A stretch of 64,000 bases of DNA from CAWIHA01 sp963835855 (GTDB lineage: Bacteria; Acidobacteriota; Terriglobia; Bryobacterales; Bryobacteraceae). A program made the translations under genes and the position numbers. Every line of letters starts with the position of its first letter. Within the stretch, counting starts at the first letter, position 1. The notes below the pieces were generated by a model. That model saw nothing but the letters and a program-made list of their open reading frames with translations, did not search any database and was not told the DNA's origin. The stretch covers positions 1 to 64,000 of the forward strand of contig CAWIHA010000013.1 of assembly GCA_963835855.1 (NCBI GenBank), written 5' to 3'. Shown here piece after piece: positions 63,901 to 64,000 of this stretch.

Positions 63901-64000
63901 TCTTCATGTCGCCCGCGCGCAGCAGCGCCAGCCCGTAATTGAGACGATCGCGGAAGGAATTCGGAGCGAGATCCAACGCCTGCTTGAGCTCGGCGACGGC
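60929..64000 (-). CDS. CRTAC1-like TPR / FG-GAP / ASPIC-UnbV protein (5' end outside window)
   Basis: More than 1015 residues; the frame is open through base 64000 (AVAELKQALDLAPNSFRDRL), so the N-terminus is missing. At least three TPR repeats come first (LNYGLALLRAGDMKNAITEL; PHTWFNLGVAFKREGRIEDA; PMPHYNLGLLYNLTGREADA). Then FG-GAP/VCBS beta-propeller strands with Asp-rich calcium loops (LLVLDADGDGHPDLLAW; AADLDNDSWIDLAFA; AADFDGDGRTDLAAVA) and the ASPIC/UnbV segment VDTVRITWPNGMIQNEPNQP. The ~430-residue C-terminal part (GSCPMIFTWNGREFQFITDV) is typical of large acidobacterial CRTAC1-like proteins. Probably exported and surface-bound; function unknown. Confidence 0.9.
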   Translation of the reverse strand, partial: AVAELKQALDLAPNSFRDRLNYGLALLRAGDMKNAITELEIAQKQDPAKPHTWFNLGVAFKREGRIEDAIREFERMIQLAPDEPMPHYNLGLLYNLTGREADALKQFEIAARLDPKLVAPRFQIYNMYRLAGRDEEAARALTAFQEAKRAQQAADESEDVEWCLYAELYDPIEAPPAGRDTSAPAELKFKDEKLAGAFDPETAGLLVLDADGDGHPDLLAWSRNGIRLYRNGRDPVSPSGLEELKGIISVAAGDFDNDELPDLCVLTEGGAFLYRNTGGRFVRHPAQLPAGRFEAAVWLDFDHDYDMDLFLFGEKSVLLRNEGTNGFRDYTAHFPFAAGHAIAAVPFRVVPDTKGIDLAVSYAGRKAVLYCDQLRGIFEATPLEALPAGVKSLHAADLDNDSWIDLAFATPSGAALAMNRHGNFVSAPVPNSGPGGIALADLEDRGFADLISRNAIYRNQGLAHFAPEKPPAGFPAAVAWAAADFDGDGRTDLAAVAPDGSLHLLTNLTATTNQWLRVGLNGVKNLKMGTGTEVEVKVGNRYQKKIYEGMPLLFGVGPFNQVDTVRITWPNGMIQNEPNQPADRAAVYKEAPRLAGSCPMIFTWNGREFQFITDVLGVAPLGAASGDGNYFPVDHTEYVDIPAEALALVDGRYEVRIVEELHEVSYLDQVRLIAVDHPESVGVYTNEKFKSPPFPEFRLFGVSRPVFPVSARDGRGRDVRSSILRRDRVYAKGFRHNYAGVAELHTLDLDFGPQAARSNRAVLVLNGWVDWADGSTFYGASQEANGGLVFPYLQVKDAQGEWRTVVADMGIPSGKPKTMVVDLTGKFLSASREVRIVTNLCVYWDQIFLGEDSSAPAVHLTPLNAETADLRLRGFSRAVIDPRREQPETFEYAHWTPNTLWNQTPGLYTRYGEVAELVRAVDDRLVIMGSGDELRLLYDARKLPALPRGWKRDFLLLVDGWAKDADANTAFSQTVEPLPFHAMSQYPYPATEHFPDDAAHRAYRNQYNTRPAIRFIPPLARAQ

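Overview
The window is a GC-rich chromosomal segment, most likely from an Acidobacteriota bacterium of the Solibacter/Bryobacter type. The reasons are inference from content: giant secreted Ig-like/IPT repeat proteins, a remnant that reads like the C-terminus of an acidobacterial VWFA-related protein, an S46 dipeptidyl-peptidase, a TPR/FG-GAP/ASPIC-UnbV protein and a LemA/TPM pair. No plasmid or phage replication genes are visible.

Layout. 0-2.5 kb: reductive pyrimidine catabolism (beta-ureidopropionase-like hydrolase and PreT), both frameshifted. 2.8-6.1 kb: a secreted protein with tandem ~297-bp Ig-like repeats, broken by several frameshifts. 6.1-8.8 kb: a decayed hybrid histidine kinase. 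9.3-22.6 kb: a repetitive accessory region with one intact 1710-aa IPT/TIG repeat protein, a second truncated copy of its C-terminal half, and five small secreted Ig-like proteins of two related families (A and B below). These show mosaic, recently homogenised DNA. 22.7-33.6 kb: housekeeping genes (fhs, an ATP-grasp protein, S46 peptidase, clpC, lolD-like ABC ATPase, class I fumarase). 33.6-37.1 kb: tRNA-Phe followed by a 3.4-kb island bounded by a 52-bp duplication of the tRNA 3' end, carrying BrnT/BrnA and membrane/hypothetical genes but no integrase. 37.4-42.8 kb: a three-gene glutamate-synthase-like operon. 43.0-49.6 kb: a minus-strand cluster whose last six genes overlap head-to-tail: PqqD-like protein, HprK-related kinase, three GT2 glycosyltransferases and a nucleotidyltransferase, followed by a polytopic membrane protein. 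49.8-50.9 kb: 7Fe-type ferredoxin and a flavoprotein. 51.3-54.5 kb: a HigB/HigA(ImmA-IrrE) toxin-antitoxin pair, a beta/sce7725-like protein and a sce7726-like protein, a probable defence/TA cassette. 54.7-64 kb: queD and dinG (both with indels), FAH-family hydrolase, LemA, nucleotidyltransferase, TPM protein, an isoprenylcysteine-methyltransferase-like protein and the 3' part of a CRTAC1-like protein.

The best candidates for something little described are the PqqD/HprK-like/glycosyltransferase/nucleotidyltransferase cluster, where the PqqD-like protein has a peptide-like C-terminal tail, and the A/B secreted-protein cluster with gene-conversion-like cassettes. A caution runs through the annotation: single-base indels are dense at 0-6 kb, 17.8-18.4 kb and 54.9-56.1 kb and rare in between, so assembly error and true pseudogenisation cannot be separated from sequence alone.
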